From the NCBI GenBank assembly GCA_964567585.1, contig CAZMND010000022.1:1-25903 (forward strand): a DNA stretch of 25,903 nt, given 5' to 3'. Below, in pieces: positions 8,215-14,636 of this stretch; position 1 is the first letter of the stretch, and each line of letters opens with the position of its first letter. The notes beneath the pieces were generated by a model. It was not told the origin of the DNA, did no database searches, and saw nothing but the letters and a program-made list of their open reading frames with translations. The stretch is from CALZKI01 sp964567585. Its GTDB lineage: Bacteria > Bacillota > Clostridia > Lachnospirales > Lachnospiraceae. A program made the translations under genes and the position numbers.

Positions 8215-8249
8215 AAAGAAAATTTATTTAAGAAAAAGGAGATACTAAA

Positions 8250-8480
8250 ATGGAAAAAGTTTTAAACAATGGATTTTGTGAAATGAATCAAATGGAAATG
8301 GAAGGTATCAATGGTGGAGGAGCAGGGGATGCTTGGTGTGTGGGCCTTGGCGCTGTGGCTGTTGCTTGGGCTGCACCGGTAGCATTTATTTGTCCGCCAG
8401 CAGCAATAGCAATGGCAACAATTGGTAGTGCTGCCATACTTGTAGGTTGTGATGTAGATGTAGAGTTAATTAAATATTAA
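8250..8480 (+). CDS. Double-glycine-leader bacteriocin precursor candidate (76 aa), cassette 1
   Basis: 76 aa. The leader MEKVLNNGFCEMNQMEMEGI ends in NGGG (residues 21-24), a double-glycine site cut by C39 peptidases. The remaining ~52 residues are hydrophobic and small-residue rich, with GLGAVAVAW, CPPAAIAMATIGSAA and a polar tail, and three Cys at 30, 48 and 67. The first residues of the leader match both cassette 3 precursors (ME-[KM]-V-L-x-N-x-F), so one transporter should handle all of them. RBS AAAAAGGAGAT lies at the end of the structured leader. A second double-glycine peptide follows after 11 nt, so this may be half of a two-peptide (class IIb) bacteriocin. A pheromone role is possible but less likely at this length. 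Confidence 0.8.
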   Translation: MEKVLNNGFCEMNQMEMEGINGGGAGDAWCVGLGAVAVAWAAPVAFICPPAAIAMATIGSAAILVGCDVDVELIKY

Positions 8481-8491
8481 GGAGAATTAAA

Positions 8492-8659
8492 ATGAATGTA
8501 TTGACAATTGAAGAATTAGATATGGTTAATGGCGGAGGATTAACTCTGGTAGAGGCATTAACTTATATAGGTTCATTAGCGGTATCGGGAGCAGCATGGC
8601 CAGTAACGGTTGCCTGTATTGCAGTAATTGAATACCAAGATTATAAGAATGGTATATAA
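8492..8659 (+). CDS. Double-glycine-leader peptide (55 aa), cassette 1 partner
   Basis: 55 aa, start ATG behind RBS AAGGAGAA, 11 nt after the previous stop. The leader is only 16 residues (MNVLTIEELDMVNGGG), a classic short double-glycine leader. The mature part would be about 39 residues: LTLVEALTYIGSLAVSGAAW, PVTVACIAVIEYQDY and a short polar end, one hydrophobic helix length with one Cys. Probably the partner of the 76-aa peptide, or an inducer peptide for the upstream kinase. A long perfect hairpin follows directly. Confidence 0.75.
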   Translation: MNVLTIEELDMVNGGGLTLVEALTYIGSLAVSGAAWPVTVACIAVIEYQDYKNGI

Positions 8660-8670
8660 TAATGAAGATG

Positions 8671-8710
8671 GGCACGTAAACGTGTTATTAGCTTAGTATG
8701 TTTACGTGCC
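8671..8710 (+). other. Long hairpin between peptide genes and immunity candidate, cassette 1
   Basis: Perfect 11-bp stem GGCACGTAAAC (8671-8681) with GTTTACGTGCC (8700-8710), 18-nt loop, no T run after it. It probably acts as an RNA stability/processing element or a weak attenuator that keeps peptide mRNA above that of the downstream gene. The same position in cassette 3 holds an unrelated but longer stem. Confidence 0.6.
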
Positions 8711-8754
8711 GACATATTACGAGATAACTATACAACTTTCAAGGAGATATCGTA

Positions 8755-9381
8755 ATGAAAAGACTATACTGGCATAAAAAAAACTATAGGGGCATAAGTA
8801 GAGAAAAAGTATTTAATGGAGTGTTTTCCATTATAATTGTATTAGAGACAAATCTCATATCTCAAACATTAGAAATATCTAATATGTTTTTAGCAATACT
8901 TGGGGTTTTGACAGTTGGATTACTTACTACGAGCGTGAATGTTCAAGCCTATAGATTGCAAGTTGGTGTCAAAAATGGTGAAAGAATTGTTGTTTCGGAT
9001 ATCGCATCAAATGCATTAAGAATGGTTAGTGTATACGGATATGTGCCAATTATACCATTATTTTTTGTGATGTTCACAGATAAAAATAGTTTAAGATTAT
9101 TTTGGTTACTGATAAGTATATTGCTTCTTTTAGTAGTAAAAGTTTTTTTTGATAATATTGTTACTTTTACAGATAAGGGATATACAAGTGGATTTGATGA
9201 AATTGAATTAAATTCTAATAGCAAGGTTGAATTAATTAAAACACAAACAGAAGCTAATATTGGAAAAATGAGTTGTATTGAAATATATAAAGAAGACAGT
9301 TTTTTAGGGTGGGACAAATTTGTTCAAGCTGATGTTGAATATATAATAAATAGATTGAAAAATAGAATTAACATCGAGTAA
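8755..9381 (+). CDS. Four-TM membrane protein, candidate immunity protein
   Basis: 208 aa, start ATG with RBS CAAGGAGATAT. Residues about 25-130 hold four hydrophobic segments (VFNGVFSIIIVLE; FLAILGVLTVGLLT; YVPIIPLFFVMF; LFWLLISILLLLVVKVF). A soluble C-terminal domain of about 70 residues follows (FTDKGYTSGFDEIELN to the end), shaped like the small beta-rich tail of bacterial membrane proteins of unknown function. It comes right after two double-glycine peptides and ends just before the cassette 2 control region, the usual place for a bacteriocin immunity gene. No family is recognised, so immunity is inferred from position only. Confidence 0.6.
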   Translation: MKRLYWHKKNYRGISREKVFNGVFSIIIVLETNLISQTLEISNMFLAILGVLTVGLLTTSVNVQAYRLQVGVKNGERIVVSDIASNALRMVSVYGYVPIIPLFFVMFTDKNSLRLFWLLISILLLLVVKVFFDNIVTFTDKGYTSGFDEIELNSNSKVELIKTQTEANIGKMSCIEIYKEDSFLGWDKFVQADVEYIINRLKNRINIE

Positions 9382-9388
9382 AGAAAAA

Positions 9389-9459
9389 TGACCGTTCGAA
9401 AGGTTAAGTGACCGCTTAACAGGTTAAACTTGAAAAGGAAGAAAGTTTCCTGCTACACT
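9389..9459 (+). promoter_or_regulatory. Cassette 2 LytTR direct repeats and promoter
   Basis: TGACCGTTCGAAAGGTTAAG (9389-9408) and TGACCGCTTAACAGGTTAAA (9409-9428), directly adjacent. The -35 TTGAAA (9430-9435) starts 1 nt later, and the -10 TACACT (9454-9459) follows an 18-nt spacer. Nearly identical to cassette 3. Confidence 0.78.
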
Positions 9460-9485
9460 TTAAGATGTCAGAGGAGCAACAAGAA

Positions 9486-9557
9486 ATGTTATATTAGGCT
9501 GGTTTTATAATAGCGTTTGGATTAGGTAGTGTTGTATGGAAATTGTTATTTGGATAG
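9486..9557 (+). pseudogene. Tiny hydrophobic peptide, cassette 2, with premature TAG
   Basis: ATG with RBS AGAGGAG, then L-Y, then TAG where the cassette 3 copy has TGG (Trp4). The frame continues after the stop as AGFIIAFGLGSVVWKLLFG, clearly homologous to the 21-aa peptide at 14238. A single G-to-A change explains the loss. Confidence 0.7.
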
Positions 9558-9567
9558 GAAAAATTAT

Positions 9568-9673
9568 GTGAAATAATATTATATATAAAAGGCAAACTTA
9601 CAGAAATGTAAGGACGCAAAGCTAGAAGTCTAAAAGAGTAGAAATACTTTTATGATAGTTCGGTTGCAGTGAA
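9568..9673 (+). ncRNA. c-di-GMP-I (GEMM-I) riboswitch aptamer, cassette 2
   Basis: Same elements as cassette 1: GGCAAAC (9591-9597), CTTACA-GAAA-TGTAAG, GGACGCAAAGC, TCTAA, a second GAAA-capped hairpin, TATGATAG, TTCGGTTGC. AATATT at 9575-9580 can pair with AATATT at 9672-9677 as an outer P1, using bases of the terminator's 5' arm and loop. Confidence 0.88.
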
Positions 9674-9696
9674 TATTTTCATTGCAGCCTTTTTTG
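9662..9696 (+). terminator. Riboswitch-coupled terminator, cassette 2
   Basis: GGTTGCAGTGAA (9662-9673) pairs with TTCATTGCAGCC (9678-9689) through ten Watson-Crick and two G-U pairs, followed by six T. It overlaps the 3' edge of the aptamer. Confidence 0.85.
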
Positions 9697-9706
9697 TTAG
9701 CAAAAT

Positions 9707-9843
9707 CAGTTTGGTCATATGATTAGAACTGTTTTGTATAGAGAAAAACTCTGATGAAAATCGCGATAATCATCAGAGCCAAAACACAAGCACTTTAAGA
9801 AAAAAGTACCTAGGTAAAGTATATCGCTTTTTCGAATAAGTGT
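9707..9843 (+). ncRNA. Unrecognised structured leader RNA, copy 2
   Basis: 137 nt. Hairpin A: CAGTT (9707-9711) with AACTG (9727-9731). Hairpin B: CTCTGATGA (9749-9757) with TCATCAGAG (9770-9778). Hairpin C: outer GCACTT (9790-9795) with AAGTGT (9838-9843). The loop B/loop C pairing GCGATA (9763-9768) with TATCGC (9822-9827) is intact. The copy now leads into a truncated gene: its Shine-Dalgarno and peptide start are gone. Confidence 0.6.
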
Positions 9844-9871
9844 AAAGAAAATTTATATAAGAAAAAAGAAA

Positions 9872-10714
9872 TTATTAATCGGAACAGATACATTGGGAAT
9901 TTATTTGAATAGGGTATTTTCGAAAGGGCTACTAAACAAAAAAAGATGTGGTATCGTAAGTTGTATTTTATCGGTTGATGAAAAAGGGAATTTATATGCG
10001 TGTAGTGTTGTTAACGGAAATCAAGATTTTAAAGTTGGAGATATTTATCGTGGAATAGATGAAGAAAGAAAAAAATTATTTACTAATATCAATAATGAAA
10101 GTAATAAATATTGTAAAGAATGTTGGGCCGCCAATATATGTGCAGGCGAGTGTTTGGCAACATCGTATTTAACACATGGCACTATTAATACTGTAAATAA
10201 TGATTTATGTAATTTTAGAAAAGAATTGATTTCTTTAGCGATTCAATTTGCAACCAGACTGGAATTAAATAATCCTACTATATATAATAATATTATGAAA
10301 ATTGTACAAAAAAGAAAATTTTTCGAGTATATAATAGACAGTGGAATTTGGGCAGTCCAAGAATATTTAAAATGTAATGATGTAGATGCAAATTATTCAG
10401 AGGTTTTACACGGTATAAAAAGCACGGATTTTGGAACTGTTCCATCTGAAATTATAAAGGCTTTAGGCATATTGTCAGAAGATGTTGATGCATATGAAAT
10501 TAGTGATTTAAAACAATTAGAAAACATTGAATATCCGGTCATTGCATTTATAAATAAAATGAAGTTAGGCTATTATGAATATGCACTAATTACAGGAATA
10601 GGACGAGGCAATGTATATATCAAAAAGGCCTTTAAAGAAGAAACGATGGTAATTCCGATTGAGGTATTTATAAATGAGATTTCTAATATAATCATATGCA
10701 GGAAAGTTAGTTAG
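9872..10714 (+). pseudogene. 5'-truncated SPASM-domain maturase fused to a degenerate C39-like domain
   Basis: Longest start is TTG at 9893 (273 aa), but homologous-looking sequence begins near 9872 and no RBS is seen, so the radical SAM half appears deleted. Numbering from the TTG: SPASM iron-sulfur region with Cys 19, 24, 37, 74, 77, 83, 87 and 106 (GNLYAC; CKECWAANICAGEC). Residues about 145-262 align with the C39 peptidase of the exporter at 15495, but DCG is DSG (S150), LLHYVV is YYEYAL (E229) and ADPG is KKAF (K245), so catalytic Cys, His and Asp are all replaced. A dead C39-like domain could bind double-glycine leaders and present them to a radical SAM enzyme. The remnant may still be expressed with the CPBP genes, 23 nt downstream. 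Confidence 0.65.
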
Positions 10715-10737
10715 TAACGTAGAGGTGAAGGATTAGT

Positions 10738-11586
10738 ATGAATAAAAAGAATAATATAACTAGGTACATTTTACCACTTATTATAACTGCGGTATATTGG
10801 ATTTACGGCACTATCATTATATCAGTTATTATGAAGATTAAAAACTATCAGGTTGAAAACTATGAGTTGACATATACAGTGGTTAATATAATAATTTCAG
10901 TTACAGTCATAGGTATATTGCTTTTGGTTAAAGGAAAATTTGGTAAATTTTCTTTGAAAAGCTATTTTGCGGGAATTGGTATTTATGCGTTGCCTATGAT
11001 GCTATTTTCAGTCTTTTATTTTACAGAAGCAATTGTTTGGATTTTTGGAAAAGGTAGATGGTTCTATTCACCAAATCTTAATGAGATATTTTGGTTAAAT
11101 ATGATTTATTATATATCCGTTGCAGTAGCGGAAGAATTGGTTTTTAGGACAGCAGTTGTGAATTGTCTATTTCGAAAAAGGACTTATTCTAAAGCGGGAA
11201 TTATTATAGGGTGCATATATTCGGGAATATTATTTGGCGGTGTACATATAATGAACTTCTTTAATGATCCGCAAATGGAAATGAAACTTAAAATTTATAC
11301 CATAATATATGGGTGTTTAGTAGGTTTTATATATACAGTGATTTATTTAAAAACCAAAAATATTTTTGTTACAATGACATTACATTTTCTGTGGGATATT
11401 ACATCAGAGTGGAATGCGATGATGATTCATCAAAAATTCCGAAATGGTGGGGAATATAGTTTCTTGAGTCGTCAAATCCCTATTATTATTTTGATGACTA
11501 TTATTGCAGGGGTTATTTTGTGGAGAAGTAAAAGCGAAGATTTAACACTATGGTCACAAACAAAAATGGAGAGTAAGGATGAATAA
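10738..11586 (+). CDS. CPBP (CAAX/Abi) family intramembrane protease, copy 1
   Basis: 282 aa, many hydrophobic segments. The three CPBP motifs are complete: EELVFR (E132, E133, R137), FGGVH (F166, H170) and HFLWD (H216, D220), which form the metal site in Rce1/Abi-type proteases. RBS AGAGGTGAAGG. In lactic acid bacteria members of this family (SkkI, PlnI) give immunity to bacteriocins made nearby, so an immunity role is likely but inferred. The end of the gene (SEDLTLWSQT) overlaps the next copy's start by 8 nt, a sign of tandem duplication. Confidence 0.88.
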   Translation: MNKKNNITRYILPLIITAVYWIYGTIIISVIMKIKNYQVENYELTYTVVNIIISVTVIGILLLVKGKFGKFSLKSYFAGIGIYALPMMLFSVFYFTEAIVWIFGKGRWFYSPNLNEIFWLNMIYYISVAVAEELVFRTAVVNCLFRKRTYSKAGIIIGCIYSGILFGGVHIMNFFNDPQMEMKLKIYTIIYGCLVGFIYTVIYLKTKNIFVTMTLHFLWDITSEWNAMMIHQKFRNGGEYSFLSRQIPIIILMTIIAGVILWRSKSEDLTLWSQTKMESKDE

Positions 11587-12418
11587 AAAAAATAATATAA
11601 TTGGGTATGTTTTACCACTTATTATAACTATTGGGTATGGTGTTTACGGTACTCTTATTATGTCAGTTATAATGGCAATTGAGAAAGTAAGCTATGAGTT
11701 GGCAGCAACTGTGGTCAATACAGTTATTTCAGTTACAGTTATAGGTATAATACTTCTGGTTAAAGGAAAGTTTGGTAAAGTTTCGTTAAAAAGCTTTTTT
11801 GCCGGGATAGGTATTTATGCATTGCCAATGACGTTATTTTTGATTTTTTCTCTCGTGGATGCGCTCATTTGGATTTTTGGTAAAGGTAGATGGTTCTGTC
11901 CTCCAAATCTTAATGAAATGTTTTGGATGAATTTGATTCTTTGTGTATCTATTGGAGTAAATGAAGAATTAGTTTTTAGAACGGCAGTTACGAATTGCTT
12001 ATTTAGAAACAAGAGTTATTCAAAAGCCAGAATTGTTATTGGTTGCATATATTCGGCGATTGTATTTGGTGCTATGCATATACCCAATTTTATTGCTGAT
12101 AAGCAAACTGAAATGAATGCTAAAATTAGTAACATAATATTTGTGGGAGTTATTGGCTTTGTTTTTCAAGTGATTTATTTAAAAACGAAAAATATTTTGG
12201 TTGTAATGACATTGCATGCAGTCTGGGATTTTGCAAATATTTGGAACACTATGATGGTTACACAAAGATATGGCGATGGCGGAAAGTATGTTTTTATGAA
12301 TCGTCAAATTGTTATTCTAATTCTAATGGCCATTGTCACTGGTATTATTTTGTGGAGAAGTAAAAGCGAAGATTTAACACTATGGTCACAAACAAGAATG
12401 GAGAGTAAGGATGAATAA
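11579..12418 (+). CDS. CPBP family intramembrane protease, copy 2
   Basis: 279 aa, a clear tandem duplicate of the gene before it: same start (MNKKNNI), same core FGKGRWF, same tail. Active-site motifs are kept: EELVFR (E129, E130, R134), FGAMH (F163, H167), HAVWD (H213, D217). The loops have diverged (copy 1 KIKNYQVENYELTYT, copy 2 AIEKVSYELAAT), as expected if each copy faces a different peptide. Overlaps copy 1 by 8 nt, and a third, broken copy starts inside its last codons. Confidence 0.88.
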   Translation: MNKKNNIIGYVLPLIITIGYGVYGTLIMSVIMAIEKVSYELAATVVNTVISVTVIGIILLVKGKFGKVSLKSFFAGIGIYALPMTLFLIFSLVDALIWIFGKGRWFCPPNLNEMFWMNLILCVSIGVNEELVFRTAVTNCLFRNKSYSKARIVIGCIYSAIVFGAMHIPNFIADKQTEMNAKISNIIFVGVIGFVFQVIYLKTKNILVVMTLHAVWDFANIWNTMMVTQRYGDGGKYVFMNRQIVILILMAIVTGIILWRSKSEDLTLWSQTRMESKDE

Positions 12419-12506
12419 GAAAATTAATCTAATCAGGTATGTTTTACCACTGATTATAACTGTTGGGTATGGAGTGTATTGCGGAAAATACGGAATTTGT
12501 GTATAG
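12411..12506 (+). pseudogene. Third CPBP copy, truncated after about 23 codons
   Basis: ATG at 12411 overlaps the end of copy 2 by 8 nt, exactly as copy 2 overlaps copy 1. It reads MNKKINLIRYVLPLIITVGY, then GVY, matching copies 1 and 2. The match stops near 12478, where the sequence changes to the segment also found before the regulator gene (GTGTATTGCG...TATAGT). The frame then closes at TAG 12504-12506. A recombination event seems to have replaced the rest of a third copy with a promoter and the S41 gene. Confidence 0.75.
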
Positions 12507-12507
12507 T
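12479..12507 (+). promoter_or_regulatory. Promoter of the S41 peptidase gene
   Basis: TTGCGG (12479-12484) and TATAGT (12502-12507), 17-nt spacer, almost the same as the regulator promoter at 5137-5165. It lies inside the truncated third CPBP copy. Confidence 0.55.
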
Positions 12508-12548
12508 AAACCATATGATGAAGAGTAGTATCAATTGAGGTAAAATCT

Positions 12549-14123
12549 GTGAAAAAACGTGTAATAAAAATCTGTATATATAGCGCACTAATTCTTTTTT
12601 TACTATATGCTTATCGGTTTAAAATTATAGAGTTTATAAATGATAAGTTCTATGGTGAGTATGTAATTGAAGAACTTGATTCAAGTCAGAAATTAGAAGA
12701 TTTTGATGCTTTTTATACGACTATAGTTGAATCTGTTCCGTTTTTGGATGAAAGCGCAAAGTTATATGGAATCAATTTTAAGGAACGCTATGAGTATTAT
12801 AGGGATGAAATAGTAAAAACAGAGAATAATTTTGAATTCTATTGTGTTATGGAGGCTATTGGTGAGGAAATACCGAGTTTTCATACAGAGTTGTGTTTTC
12901 CATTATACTCTAATTTGCGAACAATGAATTGCTATAATTCAAGACAAACTATATTTGAACTGGGAAGACAAAGCAAGATAGAGGCATGGAAAAAAACTAT
13001 TGAAGAGGGCATTAAACAATATAAAGATGTTGCGGTGTTGGGAAGTAGATATGTTGATGGTAAATATATAGTTGATGAAGTAGATTTACCTGAATGCTAT
13101 GAAAATATGAAGGGGTATGAGTTAATTCAAATAGACGGAAAGGATGTAGATGAATATGTAATCCATAATCTTTCTATATTTAACAGATACTATGATTATG
13201 CAAATGACAAACCTTATAGAAAGTACTGTGTTTTTAATAACGAGGTAGGAAAGCAGGTTTGTGTTTTGTGGGAAAAGCCGAATGGTGATCAAGTTGAGAT
13301 GGAAATGTATATTAATTACGGAGCGGAAGTGGTATTTGGGTATGAAGATATTTTTGAAACTGATGTAGTGAATGGCAATACTGATGTCGGAGATATTGTC
13401 GTATATACGGATGAAATTAATGAGTTGGAATACATAGCGATAAATAATTTTGTGAATTCGGAAGGCGAATTCTTAAAGAAATATTTAAAAAAAATAAAAT
13501 ATGATACGGTGGTCATTGATTTGCGGGATAATTATGGTGGATATATCCAGTATGCACAAGAATATATATATCCCGCATTGTATAGTGAGGATGTGACTCA
13601 GTCTTACGAATGGCTGGTTCCAAATAGCGAATCAAATCAGTGCATTTTTAGTGATTGGCGTACAAAGTTAAAATATGAATCTGCTAAAGATGAAAATGCA
13701 CATTATTATCAAAGAACGGTCGAATATAAAGGAAAGGCTAAAAACAATAAAAATGTATATTATTTAGTTGGTCCCGGAACCGGTTCGGCAGCAGATACAT
13801 ACATTGCGATGATTAAAGAAAATAATTTGGGAACAATTGTTGGAAGCAGTACCGGAGGAGAAGGATTGGGAGATTCTTATGTATGTAGTAGTCTGAAACA
13901 TTCTTCTTTGGTATATGTATATTATCCTTCGATTGGATTTGACGAGAACACAAACGAAACGATATACGGAGTAACATTGCCGGATGTTTTTGTGGACAGA
14001 ACGGAAGAAGAATATAGTTTGTGGAGAAGTATGTTAGATGAAGGTGAAGCGAATACATATGAGAACAGATTGTTACATGATGCTGTTTTAAAGTGGGTTA
14101 TTGAAAATGTGAGAAGCAAATAA
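12549..14123 (+). CDS. S41-family peptidase-like protein, membrane-anchored
   Basis: 524 aa from a GTG start with TTGAGG 8 nt upstream. One N-terminal membrane segment (ICIYSALILFLLYAYRF) followed by an extracellular part. The N-terminal ~250 residues resemble the helical/PDZ-like part of tail-specific proteases. The C-terminal fold shows TVVIDLRDNYGG, then GPGTGSAADTYIAMI with the probable nucleophile S413, then GSSTGGEGLG. In CtpA-type enzymes the last motif carries the catalytic Lys (T-x-G-K-G); here it is E438, so this is either a Ser/Glu-type S41 member or an inactive relative. It follows CPBP genes in the island; peptide processing or degradation outside the cell is possible, but its role is unknown. 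Confidence 0.75.
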   Translation: MKKRVIKICIYSALILFLLYAYRFKIIEFINDKFYGEYVIEELDSSQKLEDFDAFYTTIVESVPFLDESAKLYGINFKERYEYYRDEIVKTENNFEFYCVMEAIGEEIPSFHTELCFPLYSNLRTMNCYNSRQTIFELGRQSKIEAWKKTIEEGIKQYKDVAVLGSRYVDGKYIVDEVDLPECYENMKGYELIQIDGKDVDEYVIHNLSIFNRYYDYANDKPYRKYCVFNNEVGKQVCVLWEKPNGDQVEMEMYINYGAEVVFGYEDIFETDVVNGNTDVGDIVVYTDEINELEYIAINNFVNSEGEFLKKYLKKIKYDTVVIDLRDNYGGYIQYAQEYIYPALYSEDVTQSYEWLVPNSESNQCIFSDWRTKLKYESAKDENAHYYQRTVEYKGKAKNNKNVYYLVGPGTGSAADTYIAMIKENNLGTIVGSSTGGEGLGDSYVCSSLKHSSLVYVYYPSIGFDENTNETIYGVTLPDVFVDRTEEEYSLWRSMLDEGEANTYENRLLHDAVLKWVIENVRSK

Positions 14124-14140
14124 AATTTTTTGTGTAAAAA

Positions 14141-14211
14141 TGACCGTTCGAAAGGTCAAGTGACCGCTTAACAGGTTAAACTTGAAAAAGAAGAAAGTTT
14201 CCTGTTACACT
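14141..14211 (+). promoter_or_regulatory. Cassette 3 LytTR direct repeats and promoter
   Basis: TGACCGTTCGAAAGGTCAAG (14141-14160) and TGACCGCTTAACAGGTTAAA (14161-14180). -35 TTGAAA (14182-14187), 18-nt spacer, -10 TACACT (14206-14211). Same spacing as cassettes 1 and 2. Confidence 0.78.
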
Positions 14212-14237
14212 TTAAGATGTCAAAGGAGCAACAAGAG

Positions 14238-14303
14238 ATGTTATACTGGGCTGGGTTTATAATAGCATCGGGGAGTTTCGTTTGGGAACTGTTCTTCGGA
14301 TAG
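14238..14303 (+). CDS. Tiny hydrophobic peptide, cassette 3 (21 aa)
   Basis: 21 codons, RBS AAAGGAG 9 nt before the ATG. An in-frame ATG at 14217 would add seven residues but lies at the expected transcription start. The peptide starts MLYWAGFIIASGS and ends FVWELFFG. It is homologous to the frame at 9486 and similar in build to the 24-aa peptide at 7324. It sits between promoter and riboswitch, so it is made whenever the promoter fires, even if transcription stops at the terminator. Confidence 0.6.
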   Translation: MLYWAGFIIASGSFVWELFFG

Positions 14304-14311
14304 GAAAAAAT

Positions 14312-14420
14312 ATGTAAACTAATATTATATATAAAAAGGCAAACTTACAGAAATGTAAGGACGCAAAGCTAGAAGTCTAAGAAAGTAGAAATACTTTTAT
14401 GATAGTTCGGCTACAGTGAA
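14312..14420 (+). ncRNA. c-di-GMP-I (GEMM-I) riboswitch aptamer, cassette 3
   Basis: GGCAAAC (14338-14344), CTTACA-GAAA-TGTAAG, GGACGCAAAGC, TCTAAG, GAAA-capped P3 hairpin, TATGATAG, TTCGGCTAC. AATATT at 14321-14326 can pair with AATATT at 14419-14424. Same base G at the ligand-specificity position as the other copies. Confidence 0.88.
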
Positions 14421-14442
14421 TATTTTCATTGTAGCCTTTTTT
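14409..14442 (+). terminator. Riboswitch-coupled terminator, cassette 3
   Basis: GGCTACAGTGAA (14409-14420) pairs with TTCATTGTAGCC (14425-14436), one G-U pair, then TTTTTTG. Compared with cassette 2, changes on one arm are balanced on the other (GGTTGC/GCAGCC versus GGCTAC/GTAGCC). Confidence 0.87.
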
Positions 14443-14464
14443 GTTAGAAAAACCAAGTATAAAT

Positions 14465-14601
14465 CAGTTTTAACATTTACTTAGAACTGTTTTATATAGA
14501 GAAAGACTCTGATGAAAATCGCGATAATCATCAGAGTCCAAAACACAAGCACTTTAAGAAAAAGTACCTAGGTAAAGTATATCGCTTTTTCGAATAAGTG
14601 T
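14465..14601 (+). ncRNA. Unrecognised structured leader RNA, copy 3
   Basis: 137 nt. Hairpin A: CAGTT (14465-14469) with AACTG (14485-14489). Hairpin B: GACTCTGATGA (14505-14515) with TCATCAGAGTC (14528-14538). Hairpin C: GCACTT (14549-14554) with AAGTGT (14596-14601), inner GAAAAAG/CTTTTTC. Pseudoknot GCGATA (14521-14526) with TATCGC (14580-14585). Ends 35 nt before the peptide start, as in copy 1. Confidence 0.65.
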
Positions 14602-14636
14602 AAAGAAAATTTAAATTAGAAAAAGGAGATACTAAA

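Noticed and set aside
7418..14420. cGAMP (GEMM-Ib) specificity for the three aptamers
   Set aside because: GEMM-Ib aptamers have A at the position matching Vc2 G20; by my alignment all three copies have G (GGCAAAC). Not excluded without binding data.
7228..14603. CRISPR array as explanation for the repeats
   Set aside because: Only three long copies with protein genes between them and no short regular spacers; no cas genes.
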